From Hippopus hippopus (lineage: Eukaryota; Mollusca; Bivalvia; Cardiida; Cardiidae), in assembly GCA_946811185.2 (NCBI GenBank), contig OX328106.1, forward strand, positions 10,396,777-10,460,776: 64,000 nt of DNA, given 5' to 3'. The position numbers were made by a program, and so were the translations under genes. A model generated the notes under the pieces. The model saw nothing but the letters and a program-made list of their open reading frames with translations, was not told where the DNA came from and searched no databases. This document shows, in pieces, positions 30,516-41,979 of the stretch (positions are counted from its first letter, which is position 1; every line of letters starts with the position of its first letter).

Positions 30516-31230
30516 AACTTCCATATAATCCAGTGTTTTAACGATCCTGAGGAAGCAGGCTTTTTGAAAACATAGTGAGGAAATGAGAAAATGCTTATAA
30601 CCATCATTTTCTAGATTTGCCATAATGTTTTTTATCCTTTCTACAATAAAATCCGTCGAAACAGAGTCAGTATAGCGCTCTATCTTTGCTACCGGAAAAT
30701 TCACGATGAGCTTGAGACGGTACGGTGCTTAAATAAATGTCCAAATATGAAAATAAATTACCTTAGCGTCTTATTATTGAGATCAGAGTGCTGCCGAACG
30801 TACTGGTTTAACAGGAGTTCCAGGACCGTATGGGTGCAATGACTACCGTGTTTCGACAGAAGTAATGTTGAGAACTACACCAAACACCTTACAAACGAAT
30901 ACAACCCATACATTAATCAGGTAGCACTGAAAGACTCCGAAAAGAAGAGGGAGATTTGGGTTGGAGACGATGTTATATACACACAAGCGTTATTGTGTCA
31001 AATTACTAAAAATGGGCCAAAAGTCGGGCCTCATTTCAATAACAGAAATTTGATACTATTTACTCAGTGTTTTTTTTACGAGGCTTCTGAATTCTTTTGT
31101 AATAAAATGTGAAAGGGTGAAACGGTGTGTATTTTATAAAAAAAAAAGTTTGTATTGTGCGTATGCTAAAAATGTGTTACTTCTAAAAGACAAACTTCCA
31201 AGATTTTCGGAGGACTTGACGGACCACGTG
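30516..31230. other. Host sequence with decayed family A and SINE remnants
   Basis: At about 30535-30650 a degraded family A hairpin is visible (GAAAACATAGTGAGGAAATGAG against its near-complement). At about 30835-30900 the phrase GACTACCGTGTTTCGACAGA followed by GTAATGTTGAGAAC resembles a SINE 3' part. No gene. Confidence 0.45.
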
Positions 31231-31438
31231 AGTTCTTAAATCTTTCTTACCTTTATGCCTATTAACTCTTTATCTCCGGCTCTGCCAACTTCTTTCCGAG
31301 GATAGATGATAGTCATTGCGAGAGGCCTCTCTCACCGCTGACCATTGCTTCAGCGATGGTTCTGTTGGAAAGCAGCCGGTGGCTTGAAAAGAATATTGAG
31401 GGGGAGTACTGGTAAATGACCACCGCGATATACTTGAA
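31231..31438. other. Unassigned host sequence running into a SINE 3' part
   Basis: The last 25 bp (ATGACCACCGCGATATACTTGA) match the 3' region of the SINE at 32612 in type. The SINE continues after the inserted foldback element. Confidence 0.4.
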
Positions 31439-31563
31439 GTCACAGGTGCCTGATATATCTGGTGTCATACAACCCCTCTATATAGATACAATAATTTATT
31501 ATAATGTCTTTATTATATCTATATAGAGGGGTTGTATGACACCAGACATGTCAGGCACCTGTG
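31439..31563. mobile_element. Small foldback element inserted in a SINE
   Basis: Two arms of about 50 bp (CACAGGTGCCTG...CAACCCCTCTATATAG and complement) fold with few mismatches around a short AT-rich centre (about 31494-31511). CTTGAA is present on both sides (31433-31438 and 31564-31569), which fits a target duplication; SINE-like sequence resumes after it and ends in CAATCAATCAATAAAG. Confidence 0.7.
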
Positions 31564-31947
31564 CTTGAAATAATGTTGAAAACGACGTTAAACACCATAC
31601 AATCAATCAATAAAGTACTTTATTTCATGCTTTCCGGTAGGTTATCGAGAAATATCGGTGAAAAATATTTTTCGATATTCCATGGTTACGACCAGTGAAA
31701 ATACCAATTTTTATATTCTAACTCTTCAGTTGAAGGCGGAAACAGTTGTTCCCGCGCACTAGTTACCAAGGTAAAATGCGCGTGCCTCACAACCAGATCG
31801 AAACATGACGTAATTTACCTTACATTTCTCGCGCTTGACGTAATATTGTAATACGTTGCTATGCGGAGGGGGTACGCCACGGGGAATAACCGAAAAGAAC
31901 TGTACTGGATTTTGATTAATTTCCCCCGGAAAGGGTTAAAAGCATGA

Positions 31948-32126
31948 AATAAATAGAATATTTGTTTTTTTCCGTAAAAGATCGAAATGTATTTCATCTC
32001 GTGAACCTCAACGGTAATATTTTCACTCGTGGCTGCGCCACTCGTGAAAATATTACCGATGATGTTCACTCGATGAAATAAATTTCGATCTTTCACCGTA
32101 AAAAAACAAATATGCTCTATTTATTT
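31948..32126. mobile_element. Large hairpin MITE
   Basis: Arms of about 80 bp pair AATATTTGTTTTTTTCCGTA, AAAGATCGAAATGTATTTCA and GTAATATTTTCACTCGTGG with their complements around GGCTGCGCCACTCG. There are no coding features. Confidence 0.75.
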
Positions 32127-32133
32127 ACTCTTT

Positions 32134-32358
32134 ACCAGACAACAAAAGCTTTCCTAAATTAAAAGTATTTGCAGACAACAAAATAAATGTGACACAAAAC
32201 TGATTTTCCCTTTTTATTGGCGGGGGGGGGGGGTTACAAAACATTTTGGGAAAAGGAGAAAATGCTGATAGCATTTTCTCCTTTTCCCAAAATGTTTTTA
32301 AAAGTCTTTTATCTTCAAGGTCCTCAAAACTCGGGATTGTGTGTTGAAGGGTTAAAGA
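32134..32358. mobile_element. Hairpin MITE family A copy with a G13 tract
   Basis: The central palindrome (about 32241-32298) is intact around CTGATAGC. A G-run at 32221-32233 lies at the outer edge of the left arm. Confidence 0.75.
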
Positions 32359-32394
32359 TTCCATATGGTACAGTCAACTGTTCAGCGCCAAATA

Positions 32395-32600
32395 TATAAA
32401 AATGACCTATTTTGACGGCTGATAATCGAGTCCACTGAAGTCAGAAAGATATTTTTTCTACAGGTTTGACTAAATACGTTGACGGCATAGATCCAAGATC
32501 CGACTGCACATTCTGTCCAGTCTGATCTTGATCTTTGTCGTACGTAAAAGCCACTGATTTCTGCTTTGGCACTGAAAGGGGATAATATAGTCACTTTTAC
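32395..32600. mobile_element. MITE family C copy
   Basis: Family C has a centre of the form GATCAGACTGCACA around its own complement (AGTCTGATCTTGATC), with outer phrases GAAACTCGGAAAGAT, CTAAATAxGTxGACGGCA and GGCACTGAAAGGG. This copy has a damaged centre. Confidence 0.65.
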
Positions 32601-32611
32601 GCAGAGTAAAG

Positions 32612-32885
32612 AGCCCGGCCGGGTAGCTCGGTGGGTTGATTATTTGACTCGCGACCTGGTGGTCGTGGGTTCGATACCTGGTTCAGGAAAATTTTTCTTG
32701 CGGCGGTTTTTCGCCTCTCACATCCCATAAATGTAAGAAAAGTAGTCATTGACCTGGAAAGAAAGTTGTGTCAGTATATACTGGTGTGAGAAAAGCCAGG
32801 AAACACATGCGTAAGTGGACTGACCGCCGTGATGTGACCTAAGCTGTTATTTTAAAACGGCGTTAAACTTCAATAAAGACAAACA
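32612..32885 (+). mobile_element. tRNA-derived SINE, family E
   Basis: The head holds a Pol III A box (TAGCTCGGTGG, 32624-32634) and B box (GGGTTCGATACC, about 32667-32678), as in a tRNA-derived SINE. The body carries GAAAGTTGTGTCAGTATATA and the tail ACGGCGTTAAACTTCAATAA. The same tail type occurs around 31430 and 31565-31615. It is a mobile repeat, not a functional tRNA gene. Confidence 0.78.
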
Positions 32886-33060
32886 GACGACGGAAAATAC
32901 AATCTTCTGAAACTCGGAAAGATCTTTATTTTACAGGCTCGGCTAAATAAGTGGACGGCATTGATCAAGATCAGACTGCACGATCTGTGCAGTCTGATCT
33001 TGATCAATGCCGTCCGGAAAAGCCCTTAGGTTCGTCTCTGGCGCTGAAAAGGGTTACTAC
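32886..33060. mobile_element. MITE family C copy with perfect 29-bp hairpin
   Basis: The arms 32953-32981 and 32987-33015 (GGACGGCATTGATCAAGATC, then AGACTGCAC, and complement) pair perfectly around GATCT. It is the best-preserved copy in the window. Confidence 0.8.
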
Positions 33061-33285
33061 TCTTATGGAGAGTGACGAGTAAGATCAGACAGAAAAGAAC
33101 GTGCACCATAGTTTGAACGATATAATCATTATTACAAAAAATTATTATTATTCAACATATTTCATATGTCAATCGATCATAATTAAGTGATTATCAGGTA
33201 TGACTGACATATAACTAATGCTTCAAAAAAGAGAGGTACATGTGAAGTTTGCCAAATTCAAGTTGATGACCACTACGGAAATATA
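33061..33285. other. Unassigned host sequence
   Basis: Plain AT-rich sequence up to the Tc1 element; nothing is recognised. Confidence 0.4.
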
Positions 33286-34852
33286 TACTCTCTTCCAAAA
33301 GAAAGTGTGCACTTTTCTTTCGGCGATTTTTCATTAACAGTTTTTCTTAATGCCTATGTATTTGATACCAAATTCGAGATCAGATCATGTTCAATATAGC
33401 CATTATTTTAGACTTTGAGTTCCGGTCGCGTTAAGAGTATTTTTGATCACGAGAAAGGACTGGGTGTTAAAACGAAAGTTGCAAAGTTACTCAGAAAATC
33501 AGAACTTGTGCGGTTTAGAATTTCATGGTGCTCAAATTGGGATCTTAATGTTAATTTTAGTCAGTATCGTGTGTGACCACCTCGGCTATTGATACAAGCG
33601 ACGATGCGACCTCGCATGCACCTAACGTAACGTCTGATAACGACGTCGGGAATGTTTTTCCATTCTTGAATAAAGGCGTTTTCGAGGTCCCTAAGATTGT
33701 GGATGTTGCCTCTGGATCGCACCCTTCTACCAAGATAATCCCAGAGGTGCTCTATCGGATTCATATCCGGTGAGACAGCAGGCCAGGGTAGCACGTTAAC
33801 GTGATTTCTGTCAAGAAACTGTCGACTTCTCTGTGCAACATGAGGCCTTGCATTGTCATGCATCAAAATTGCAGGCCCATGTCTTTGAAGGAAATGAACT
33901 GCTTCAGGCTGCAGAATCTGGTCAATATAGCCTTGAGCATTGAGGCTGCCACGTACAACAATTAGATTTGTTTTCCTTCTTCCCATGATTCCACTCCAAA
34001 CCATTACACTCCCACCCCCAAATGTATTCCTCTCAACGAGACAACAAACGTTCTCCTCTTCCTCTAAAAACACGTGTGCGACCATAATGGTCACTAACAT
34101 TAAATCTAGACTCATCAGAGAATAGAACTCTAGCCCACTGCTGTCACCCCCAACGGAAATGCCGTCGGGCCCACTGAAAACGAGCAGCTCGATAACGTGG
34201 TGTCAGAACTTGTCCCACATAGGGCCTCCTAGGCCGGATGGATACTCGGGCTTGCCTGAGCCGACGCAACACGGTCTGGCTGCTGATACCGTACTGCCTT
34301 GCGGTACTTGACGCTGTTTGGAAACGACGTCGAAGGTGCGTCAACGTTATAAATATGTCTGTTCGAGGATTTGTAGCCCTGGGTCTACCAGATCTGGGGC
34401 GATCTGCCACCTCTCCTGTTTGCTGGAAACGTTGGTGCAACCGAATCAATGTGTTTCTGTGGCATTCTAACGCCCTACTCACGTTATAGACGTTATCGCC
34501 ACGAGCAAGCATCATCAATGCTTGAATTCGCTGGTTTTGATTCAGTCTAGGCATGTTCAGTGACAAGCGCTGTGAATTCAAATGTGTTTTTCCCTAAGTA
34601 GGAGGTATATGGATTATATCCATACACATTTCCTGTGACATGTACGTTCGCTTCCGGTTGCACGTGCAAATCAGGCAAAATTATGTCTTACTGTATAAAC
34701 CAAAAATCTCTTCATAACACGGCATAGATTTAATACTGAATCGATGACAAGTTTACTTGAGGTAAAGTGTTCCACATTTAAAAAATAAAACGTCTACTTA
34801 TTATTGAAATATTCAACATTAAAAAGTGCACACTTTTTTTTGGAAGTGAGTA
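33286..34852 (-). mobile_element. Tc1-type transposon with inverted ends and TA flanks
   Basis: The left end TACTCTCTTCCAAAAGAAAG, then TGTGCACTTTT, matches the right end in reverse (TACTCACTTCCAAAAAAAAG, then TGTGCACTTTT). TA dinucleotides flank both ends (33284-33285 and 34853-34854). The 1,567-bp element encloses one minus-strand transposase, which is broken. Length, TA target and enzyme type all fit the Tc1 family. Confidence 0.9.
33561..34581 (-). pseudogene. Tc1 (DD34E) transposase, broken by TGA and a frameshift
   Basis: The N-terminal part (34581 to about 34144) has paired helix-turn-helix/paired-like DNA binding (NQRIQALMMLARGDNVYNVS, RSGRPRAT, YGISSQTVLRRLRQ). An in-frame TGA near 34141 precedes the first catalytic Asp (FSDESRFNVS). 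A frame change near 34045-34060 moves the rest into the frame 34115-33561. This part has FGGGSVMVWSGIM, the second Asp in LMHDNARPH, and Glu in SPDMNPIEHLWD, with 34 residues between, the DD34E spacing of Tc1. The C-terminus is complete. The enzyme is inactive as it stands. Confidence 0.9.
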
Positions 34853-35940
34853 TATTTTCTCAAGGCTGTTGACATTGGACTGGGTTTACAGAACCGAAAC
34901 TATTGTTATAGCAGCGGATAGTGTAGAGCTAGATCAGCCTGTAGGTAGATCAAGATTACACTCTGAAGAAAAATAAGAGCAACGCATGCAGGTGCCAACA
35001 CTCGGCCGCGAGTGCTTGATTTCCAGTGAAAATACTAAGTCAAAGAAGGGGCATAACCGTGTAAAAATGTTTTGATGGTTACCTGCTGCTGTTGTATGAG
35101 TTCCGCTTTTGATAGTTAACAAATTGTCCAAGTTTGAAATAAATATCTTCAGTAATAACAGAGATAATATGAAAAAGCCAAAGCCCAAATACGAGCGACA
35201 TGATTTTGTGGGATAAATAGATCTATCTAATAATTCAAACGACAAGCTAGGTATTAACATTATGCGGTTTTGAGTTTGAATCACGGCTTTGCCAAAACTA
35301 ATTTTTAGGGTCTATAAAAGTCATTGCAATAGAATATAAGTTATTGTTCTCTCGTGGATCTAGATGTATACATGTGACCCTGCGAACCAAAGCAGCCGTC
35401 ATGGCAGTCAGTGCACCTCTCCATGCTTTCCCTGAAGTTTCTTTAATCAGCGTGCATAGATTGCCCTATTTAGATCATTTGTTGCTCTTTCTTTCTTTTT
35501 TTTCTTATCTGCTTTCCTACATGTCCATCGTCGAAACAATGATCAGTGGTGTCGCAATGGCTAGAGTTAGAATACTCGTATCAATTCTTGGAAATATATT
35601 CGCTTTTAAAATTTTGAGATCTAGATCAAGATATCTGGTTAATGACAAAAAAAAAAATGTTACAGGTCTATTAAAAAGGTTTCATAACGTATGAATAAAT
35701 ATAGATCTAGTTTCTATACAGAGCTATTGGAAAAGGAATAACAAACTCAAAATTCCGCTTTCTCTATAAATGGCACTTTGAAACATTCAAAACACCACAG
35801 TACGTTACCGACTAATGCACGACGTTGGTTACTATTTTACATACTGACATGAAATACTGCTTAGAAATATTTTGCTTTTGGTTGTACAGATCAAAATCTA
35901 GCTAAAATATTGAAAGGAAAAAGAAAATTTATAGTTGATA
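34853..35940. other. Host sequence with a family H repeat and family C remnant
   Basis: About 34910-34965 has a degraded family C centre (GAGCTAGATCAGCCTGTAGG). About 34968-35180 is a copy of repeat H (GAGCAACGCATGCAGGTGCC, AAGTCAAAGAAGGGGCATAA, AAATTGTCCAAGTTTGAAAT), also seen at 42455. No gene is supported; an open frame at 35344-35694 shows no domain. Confidence 0.4.
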
Positions 35941-35944
35941 CCAA

Positions 35945-36132
35945 CGAGAGGAAGAAGTTTTTAGAAAACATTGTTGGAAAAGAAGAAATTACTGATCAGC
36001 ATTTTCTCCTTTTCCTACAATGTTTTCTAATCTTTACAAGACAACTCTCATCATTTGAACTACATTTAATTTGTCGTCTATAAATGCTTTCAAATTGGAC
36101 CCGTCTCAATTCTTTGTCATTTGGTAGAATCG
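35945..36132. mobile_element. Hairpin MITE family A copy, reversed
   Basis: The central hairpin at about 35958-36030 is imperfect. The outer part reads AATTTGTCGTCTATAAATGC and CATTTGGTAGAA. Confidence 0.65.
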
Positions 36133-36539
36133 AAGAGTTATGCTTTAAATGAGTTGTGATCGAGAACTAGACTAACTGTAAAAAAGGTGTGAAAATTACT
36201 TAAGCCATGTAATGAATGGATCTAGTAAAGGGGCGGTATACATTCTGGGTTGAATAATGAATTCGTTTTATAAATAACAAATCAGATGATGATCAAAGAA
36301 CACTGTCGTCTAGGATTTAGAATTAAATAAACAATTTGAAATGGTAACAAGAAAAAAAGTAAAATATTCATATTTTTATATTCTTCTGGAAACCGTTTCC
36401 ATGAAAAATAGAAATCATATAAAAACACATATTAAACCTCACAATCTAACTTTAATACAAATCAGATGCGAGATCTCTCACGGGATCACCCTCTCATACT
36501 TTTACATAGGCCTGTCAAGTCTAGTCCTTTAGTCCCCAA
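36133..36539. other. Unassigned host sequence
   Basis: AT-rich; nothing recognised. Confidence 0.4.
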
Positions 36540-37020
36540 ATGCAATTACGACCGTGGCTACGTTAGGTGGCCAAAACCGGGACACTTACTGACAACTACT
36601 ACCTTAATTGACTGAGTTAGGGCGAAAACCGGCATCTCGGAACGGCTGACTTTGGATTACACTAAATCCCTAGTAACGGCCAACTCGAGGTTTTCTTTGC
36701 TCTACTGACAAGAACTAGACTAAAACTGCGACGTTAACCTGATTGTTTTAGGGCGAAGACAAACATCTCGGAATGGCTGAGGTTTGGATTTCATTTAATC
36801 CCTAGTAACGGCCAATTCGACATTATGCTTTGCCTTACTGACAAGAACTAGACTAACATTGCGACGTTAACTTGACTGTTGTAGGGCGAAGACAGACATC
36901 TCGGAACGGCTGACTTTGGATTTAATGAAATCCTTAGTAACGGCTGTCTCGAGGTTATGCTTCGCCAAATAACGACAGGAACTAGATGTATACTGCGACG
37001 TAATTCCGGTTACTGTGACT
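36540..37020 (+). repeat. Tandem repeat, about 132-bp unit, 3 to 4 copies
   Basis: AGGGCGAAxACxxxCATCTCGG recurs at 36619, 36750 and 36883, each followed by TAGTAACGGCC and ACTGACAAGAACTAGACTAA. The first and last copies are partial or divergent. Confidence 0.8.
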
Positions 37021-37099
37021 GACAACTGCTACGGACTTATATTGCAGGAAGGTTTTTTGTTTCTCCTTCCTTAACAGTTATTTTTTGTTGACAGACTGT

Positions 37100-37440
37100 T
37101 TTCTTCTGACTGACGGGAATGAGTGAGTGGAGAGAGAGTGGGAGGAATGAGATGAAAATGCATGAGAGAGAGAAAACTAAGAGAGCGACCGGATGAAAGA
37201 AGGAGATTAGTTAGAGAAGGGTGGGTGAGAATCTTGAGAGAAGTGTAAGAGACTGGTTGAAAGTAAGAAAGAGGGAAGGGGTAAAGTGTTGAGAGAGAAG
37301 TAGAAGAGAGTTACCAGGCGATACTAGGAGAGGGGTGGGTAGGGGAGAGTGTCGAAAGAGAAGTGAAAGAGAGAGACCGGGTGAAAGTAGGAGAGTAGTG
37401 AGAGAGAGAAAAAGAAGAGAGAGACCGGAGGAATAAGACA
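37100..37440. repeat. Purine-rich low-complexity tract
   Basis: The plus strand is almost entirely G and A, with recurring GAGAGAGA and GAGAGACCGG phrases about every 60 bp. The open frame on the opposite strand is a low-complexity artefact. Confidence 0.85.
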
Positions 37441-38745
37441 ATTAGCCTGTTGACCTGTGTTTTCGACCCCTTTAGCATTGATTATCGCGCATGCGCATAA
37501 ATGATATTAGATGACTTTTCATCAGTTAAACTGTGAATTAAACTATCAACTTTCAAAACCACAAACAAAAAAAGATGTAAAACACATAGAAAGAAAAAAT
37601 ATCGGTATCTAAACAAATCGAGTCACTCCTCTGGACCACTCGGGTGCTTGTCTTGTATATTCGACCCCTCTGATTGGTCTGATGAAAAAAAAAAAAGGTC
37701 ATGGTGGCCGTATCGCGATAAAACTACAGTGCAGTTCAAATTATATATAGTCTACGTAATAAAATGGGAACACTTTCTATTTAATTTTCGATTTTTTTAA
37801 AAAACTTTTTTCAAATAAATGTAAAACCCAACTATTTGAAAATAAGTAAAAAGGATAGAGCTGACATACCCCATCTGTATATTCATTCGAAAGTTTAACT
37901 GGCTACACAATGGAGACAGTGAAATTTACTCTGTCTCCAAATTGTTTTTTTCTGCTGTACAGAAGGTAAGGTGTACCTAGTGCTCGCAATAATCACATTT
38001 TGCCCATTTTACAAGTTTGAAATAAGGCAGGTGTTTCAATCCTTCTGGTTCAAAACGTTTAAAAACACAGTATTTTTCAGTATCAAGATATTCCACTGTC
38101 ATCACTCATATCTTTTTATCAGTCTTGTCATCTGAATTCCATTGGTGTTTGCTTGAGGACTTGACATCAGGTTGTTTTTTCTGTAGATTGTTCTTTTTGT
38201 TTTGTTGATTTATGGGTAGCTTTTCATTTGATTGCTTGTTTTACTCAAGTAAGCTTAGTTCAGAAATATAGTCTTCGCTGGTGACTGCCTTTCCAGGTGG
38301 ATTTGGCACATTATTTTTCTTCAGTTTACATGTTGCTCGTAGTTCTCTGATTTTCTCTTCTTTTTGTTTCAGGTTTTGTCATTTCTTCGACACAATTTTT
38401 TTTTTCTGCGGGAAAACAGCTCGTGTATGACGTAAGAATAGTAAGATTTACGTCGTCATTACTCCTTAGCATGGGACATTATGGATATTAATACAATAAT
38501 AGAAGTTTTTTAGACTAAAAGTAAGTTGGAAATTAGATAATCTGTACACATTTAACTGACGATGATTTTTAATTATCATCCGATCGGTAGATCATTTATT
38601 TTATTTTTGACCAATCAAGTAAATATGCGAAAGACTGTGATACGTATGACGCTGTCCGACCAACCGGAAGACAGTCCTTTTTAGTCATTCCCATCTGGAT
38701 TCAAACTAAAATCCAGTACGAAGTCAGAATTTTATTCTTAAAAAA
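37441..38745. other. Unassigned host sequence
   Basis: About 1.3 kb, no gene recognised. There is an A-run at 37686-37697 and a T-run at 38395-38406. Confidence 0.4.
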
Positions 38746-38955
38746 TCTAGAAAGGTGTTACTGCAAAACGAGCTTCGCTTGTAACGGGCTTTGCCCGTAA
38801 CTCGCTTTCGCTCGTTATTACAAAATGTTAAATGTTAAAGATTTTACACGACAACAACGATGCAGACGACAACGATGCAGACGACAACGATGCAGACGAC
38901 GACAGAGCTACGACAATACCTCGACGTTTTCTTCCAAAACAGCCGAGCTAAAAAT
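38746..38955. repeat. Short hairpin cluster and repeat H 3' end with 15-bp tandem units
   Basis: About 38768-38822 contains nested short palindromes (GAGCTTCGCTTGTAACGGGC, TTTGCCCGTAAC). At 38850-38912 units of GACGACAACGATGCA repeat three to four times. They lead into ACAATACCTCGACGTTTTCT, the 3' end of repeat H also seen near 42710. Confidence 0.65.
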
Positions 38956-39084
38956 GGAGTTGGATGTTTGAACTGAACAAACTGCAATATAAGGATTCTG
39001 TTTTTTCTGTGTTTAATGCAGACTTGAAAGGACAACATGTACTTGTATATCACGCTTTCTCCTACGGTTTAAGATGTCAGCTTC

Positions 39085-39300
39085 TTTACCAAGCTCTTTA
39101 CAACACAGTCCCGTGTTTTCCTAGACCCTTGGGGAAGAAGACATTCGAAAACATTGGTGGGAAATGAGCAATTTCACATTTTTCCAAAATGTTTTGCACT
39201 CTTCCGAAGACAAATCATTTGAGCATTATTTGAGCCGATGTTGTCGTCTGCGTATGCTTTTGATATGGGTTGTCTATAATTTTGTCACCTGTTTTGAAGT
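39085..39300. mobile_element. Hairpin MITE family A copy, reversed and degraded
   Basis: CGAAAACATTGGTGGGAAAT pairs poorly with TTTTTCCAAAATGTTTTGC; the outer phrase TTGTCGTCTGCGTATGCTTT confirms the family. Confidence 0.6.
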
Positions 39301-39344
39301 AAACATTCTACAGGCAACTATATCAACTATATCAACCTTTAGGC

Positions 39345-39440
39345 TCCTAAGGGCGACTCAAGGACCTTTTGTGGACGGTAAAGATCACTATCAGACCGCA
39401 CAGAATATGCAGTCTGATCTTGGATCTACATTGTCCGTTA
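39345..39440. mobile_element. MITE family C fragment
   Basis: AGATCACTATCAGACCGCAC and TGCAGTCTGATCTTGGATCT are a decayed family C centre. Confidence 0.6.
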
Positions 39441-39728
39441 TGGAGATGTTTTTCCTCCAAACAATAAGTTTGAAATAGCAACATTTTGGGTTTTACTGTA
39501 GGCTAGAAAGCTTCATTTAACTTATTTAGCAGGTCTAAGGCTAAATCGTTATTTAATACTTCACCGTATTTTGATCTCAACAACATTGAAGTAGATATGA
39601 AAACGTTGAGAAAATAATAAGAATATAAATTATAACTTGTTTTAAATGGTGGATGGCTTGTCTTGATAAAGTTTTCGAATCAACATAGCGTTTTCAAATG
39701 GCGCCTCAAAATGATATACAGACACAAG

Positions 39729-39996
39729 GGTTAACACTTTACAAAAAAAAAAAGTTCTCATTGAAGGCGGGTTAACACTTTACAAAAAAAAAAAGTTCTC
39801 ATTGAAGGCATCTGCAGACGACAAATTAAACGTGGTTTAAAAGATGGGAGTTTACCATAGAAATGGTGCGGAAAAAATATCAAAGGAAAGGGAGAAAATA
39901 CTGGAAACTCACATTTTCTCATTTTCCCGCTATGTTTTCAAAAACTATCTCCTGCAGTTTCGTTAAAACACGGGATTGTCAGGTGAAGGATTAACT
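39729..39996. mobile_element. Hairpin MITE family A copy with a duplicated 42-bp end
   Basis: The outer end (GGGTTAACACTTTACAAAAA through CATTGAAGGC) is present twice in tandem (about 39729-39770 and 39771-39812). The central hairpin is degraded. Confidence 0.65.
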
Positions 39997-40026
39997 AGTG
40001 ATGTAAACTTAATGTGTCAAGAAAAT

Positions 40027-40277
40027 TTGAGCCATGCTCTTTGGATAGGGGGTTTAATGCATCTGCTAAAAGTATAGACCAAGGTCAGTCTGCGCAGGCT
40101 GACCTGGGGCGAAACCTTTTGCTTTTGGTCAATTTTCTGCATGTCAAAGGACCAGTCTACCCTATGATTGAGACTGTTGTTAGACAAAATGGATTATATG
40201 AATTCATAATTATGTGATGACTTACTTTGTAACATGCATCACGGAGACGCATTAAGCCCCCTTTTGACAGAGCTTGT
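40027..40277. mobile_element. MITE family B copy 5
   Basis: The copy has ends TTGAGCCATGCTCTTTGG and GACAGAGCTTGTC and an inner hairpin core CAGTCTGCGCAGGCTG. It is in the opposite orientation to copies 1 and 2. Confidence 0.75.
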
Positions 40278-40486
40278 CTTTTTTATATTGGTATCGTTGT
40301 CATCTGCTATTAGGAAACGAGAAATGAATCTAAGTTACAATTTTTTACAAACCTTAACCACTTCAGATCTACGATCGAAATTTTGCTTGCTTTGCTCACA
40401 GTGTTGATCAATATTAGACTGAACGAATCGTTTCTGTTTTCTGAAATTTTGAGAGTTGTAAAATACAATGATGTAAAATGTTTTTC

Positions 40487-40770
40487 TTTTTCTCTTTGAT
40501 TGATTTTCCGTTTATTTATCGTCGCTGCCGGTTGCCCATATGGGCGACGCACGCAGAAGGCTGTAAGCTATGTTACAGGGGATAGTGCAAGATACAGGAC
40601 GAAACTAATGCCTAGTTCTTTATCGTGCTCGGTGTATTTCACATTCACACAGGACCTCGGCTTAACGTTTCATCAGAAAGACTATTAGTAATTTTCAGTC
40701 GATCAACCGTGGGGCTCGAAGCCACAGTCTAAACTGTCCAGAGATTTGTAACTCACAAGTCTATGGCCTA
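40487..40770 (-). mobile_element. tRNA-derived SINE, family D, inverted copy
   Basis: This is the reverse complement of the 29155 SINE: the tail TTGATTGATTTTC leads, then GCCCATATGGGCGACGC, and the decayed B box (GTGGGGCTCGAAGCCAC) lies at about 40710-40726. Confidence 0.72.
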
Positions 40771-40812
40771 CCGTTTGAGCTATTCGGTGAAATGAATGAA
40801 ATTGTTCATTTC

Positions 40813-41082
40813 ATATGAGCCATGCTCTGTGAAAAGGGGGCTTAATGCATCTGTGAAAAGTATCGACCCAGGTCAGCCTGCGCAATCCGCGCAGGCTGAC
40901 CTGGGCGGAAACTTTTCGCTATGGGTCAATTTTCTGTTTGTCAAAGGACCAATCTACCTCATAATTAAGTCAGTTATTCAAAAAAGTGGCTCCTATGGAT
41001 CCATAATTAGGTGATGACTTGGGCTAGTATCGTGTATAACAGAGATGCATTAAGCCCCTTTTGCTAGAGCACGGCTCATATA
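40813..41082. mobile_element. MITE family B copy 6, best preserved
   Basis: The inner hairpin CAGGTCAGCCTGCGCAATCC is followed by GCGCAGGCTGACCTG. The ends ATGAGCCATGCTCTG and AGAGCACGGCTCAT are inverted copies. Confidence 0.8.
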
Positions 41083-41086
41083 TAAA

Positions 41087-41340
41087 AACGAACCATGCTC
41101 TGTAAAAATCGGGTTTAATGTATCTACAAAAAGTATCGACCAGTGTCAGCCTGCAAACAGCTAATCCAAACTTTTTGCGTTTTGTAATATTTCTGCATGC
41201 TAAAGGACAATTCTAAGTCGCGAACTAGTCGTTTGTTACACAAAATGGATTCATGGATCCATAATTATGTAATGATTTCCATGGTATAATTTATAAGGGA
41301 GATACATTATATCCTCTTTTCCCGGAGCGCCACTCAAATA
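41087..41340. mobile_element. MITE family B copy 7
   Basis: The copy follows directly after copy 6 in the same orientation, so the two form a head-to-tail pair separated by a few bases. Confidence 0.75.
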
Positions 41341-41390
41341 TTTATGCAATGAAGCGCGCCTCGGCCGATCAGATGGCTAGTTATGGCATA

Positions 41391-41465
41391 ATGATGATGA
41401 TGATGATGATGGTGATGATAATGATAATGATGATGATAATAATAATAATGATAATAATAATGCTA
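41391..41465 (+). repeat. Microsatellite (ATG)n-(ATA)n
   Basis: ATGATG units pass into ATAATG and AATAAT units. Confidence 0.95.
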
Positions 41466-41734
41466 TTATGGTTGGCATTGGTAACTTAAGAATTCAAAAT
41501 CTCCAACCTTGATAAACCTAGCAACCAAAATAATGTGGTATTGTGAGAAAGGAGGACTAAATAGTTCTCATATCAGTGAACGTGTACAGTTTCAGACTTA
41601 TCAGGTGTATCCTAGTTTGTTATCACTTATTTTGGTATGGAATGTTTCCGGTCAGTCAGAAATGGTCAAGGACTGACCCCTTGTTAGGTCACGTGGGCTT
41701 GAATAGTTTATCTATTACCACACACATACTGTAC

Positions 41735-41942
41735 TAGACGGATGTCAGAAACAGTCTGACATGGATCAAAACTTTTTGCTATTTGTAGTTTTTTTGCATG
41801 CCAAAGGATACTTCTACATCATTCTTGATTCGGTTGTTTGACAAAATGGATTTTATGGATTCATAATTTTGTTATGACTTGCCTCGTATAACGCATAACA
41901 GAGATGCATAAAAGCCCCTTTTGCCAAAGCATGGCTGATATC
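41735..41942. mobile_element. MITE family B copy 8, first end missing
   Basis: Starts within the inner hairpin (GTCAGAAACAGTCTGACATG) and keeps the rest to CAAAGCATGGCTGATAT. Confidence 0.65.
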
Positions 41943-41979
41943 ATTTTAACAATTTCAGTCTCAAATATGTAAAATCGAC

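Noticed and set aside
32612..32690. Functional tRNA gene
   Set aside because: A and B boxes are present, but the region does not fold as a full cloverleaf and continues into a SINE body and tail.
37211..37441. Ser/Leu-rich open frame on the minus strand
   Set aside because: Low-complexity purine/pyrimidine tract gives open frames with biased composition.
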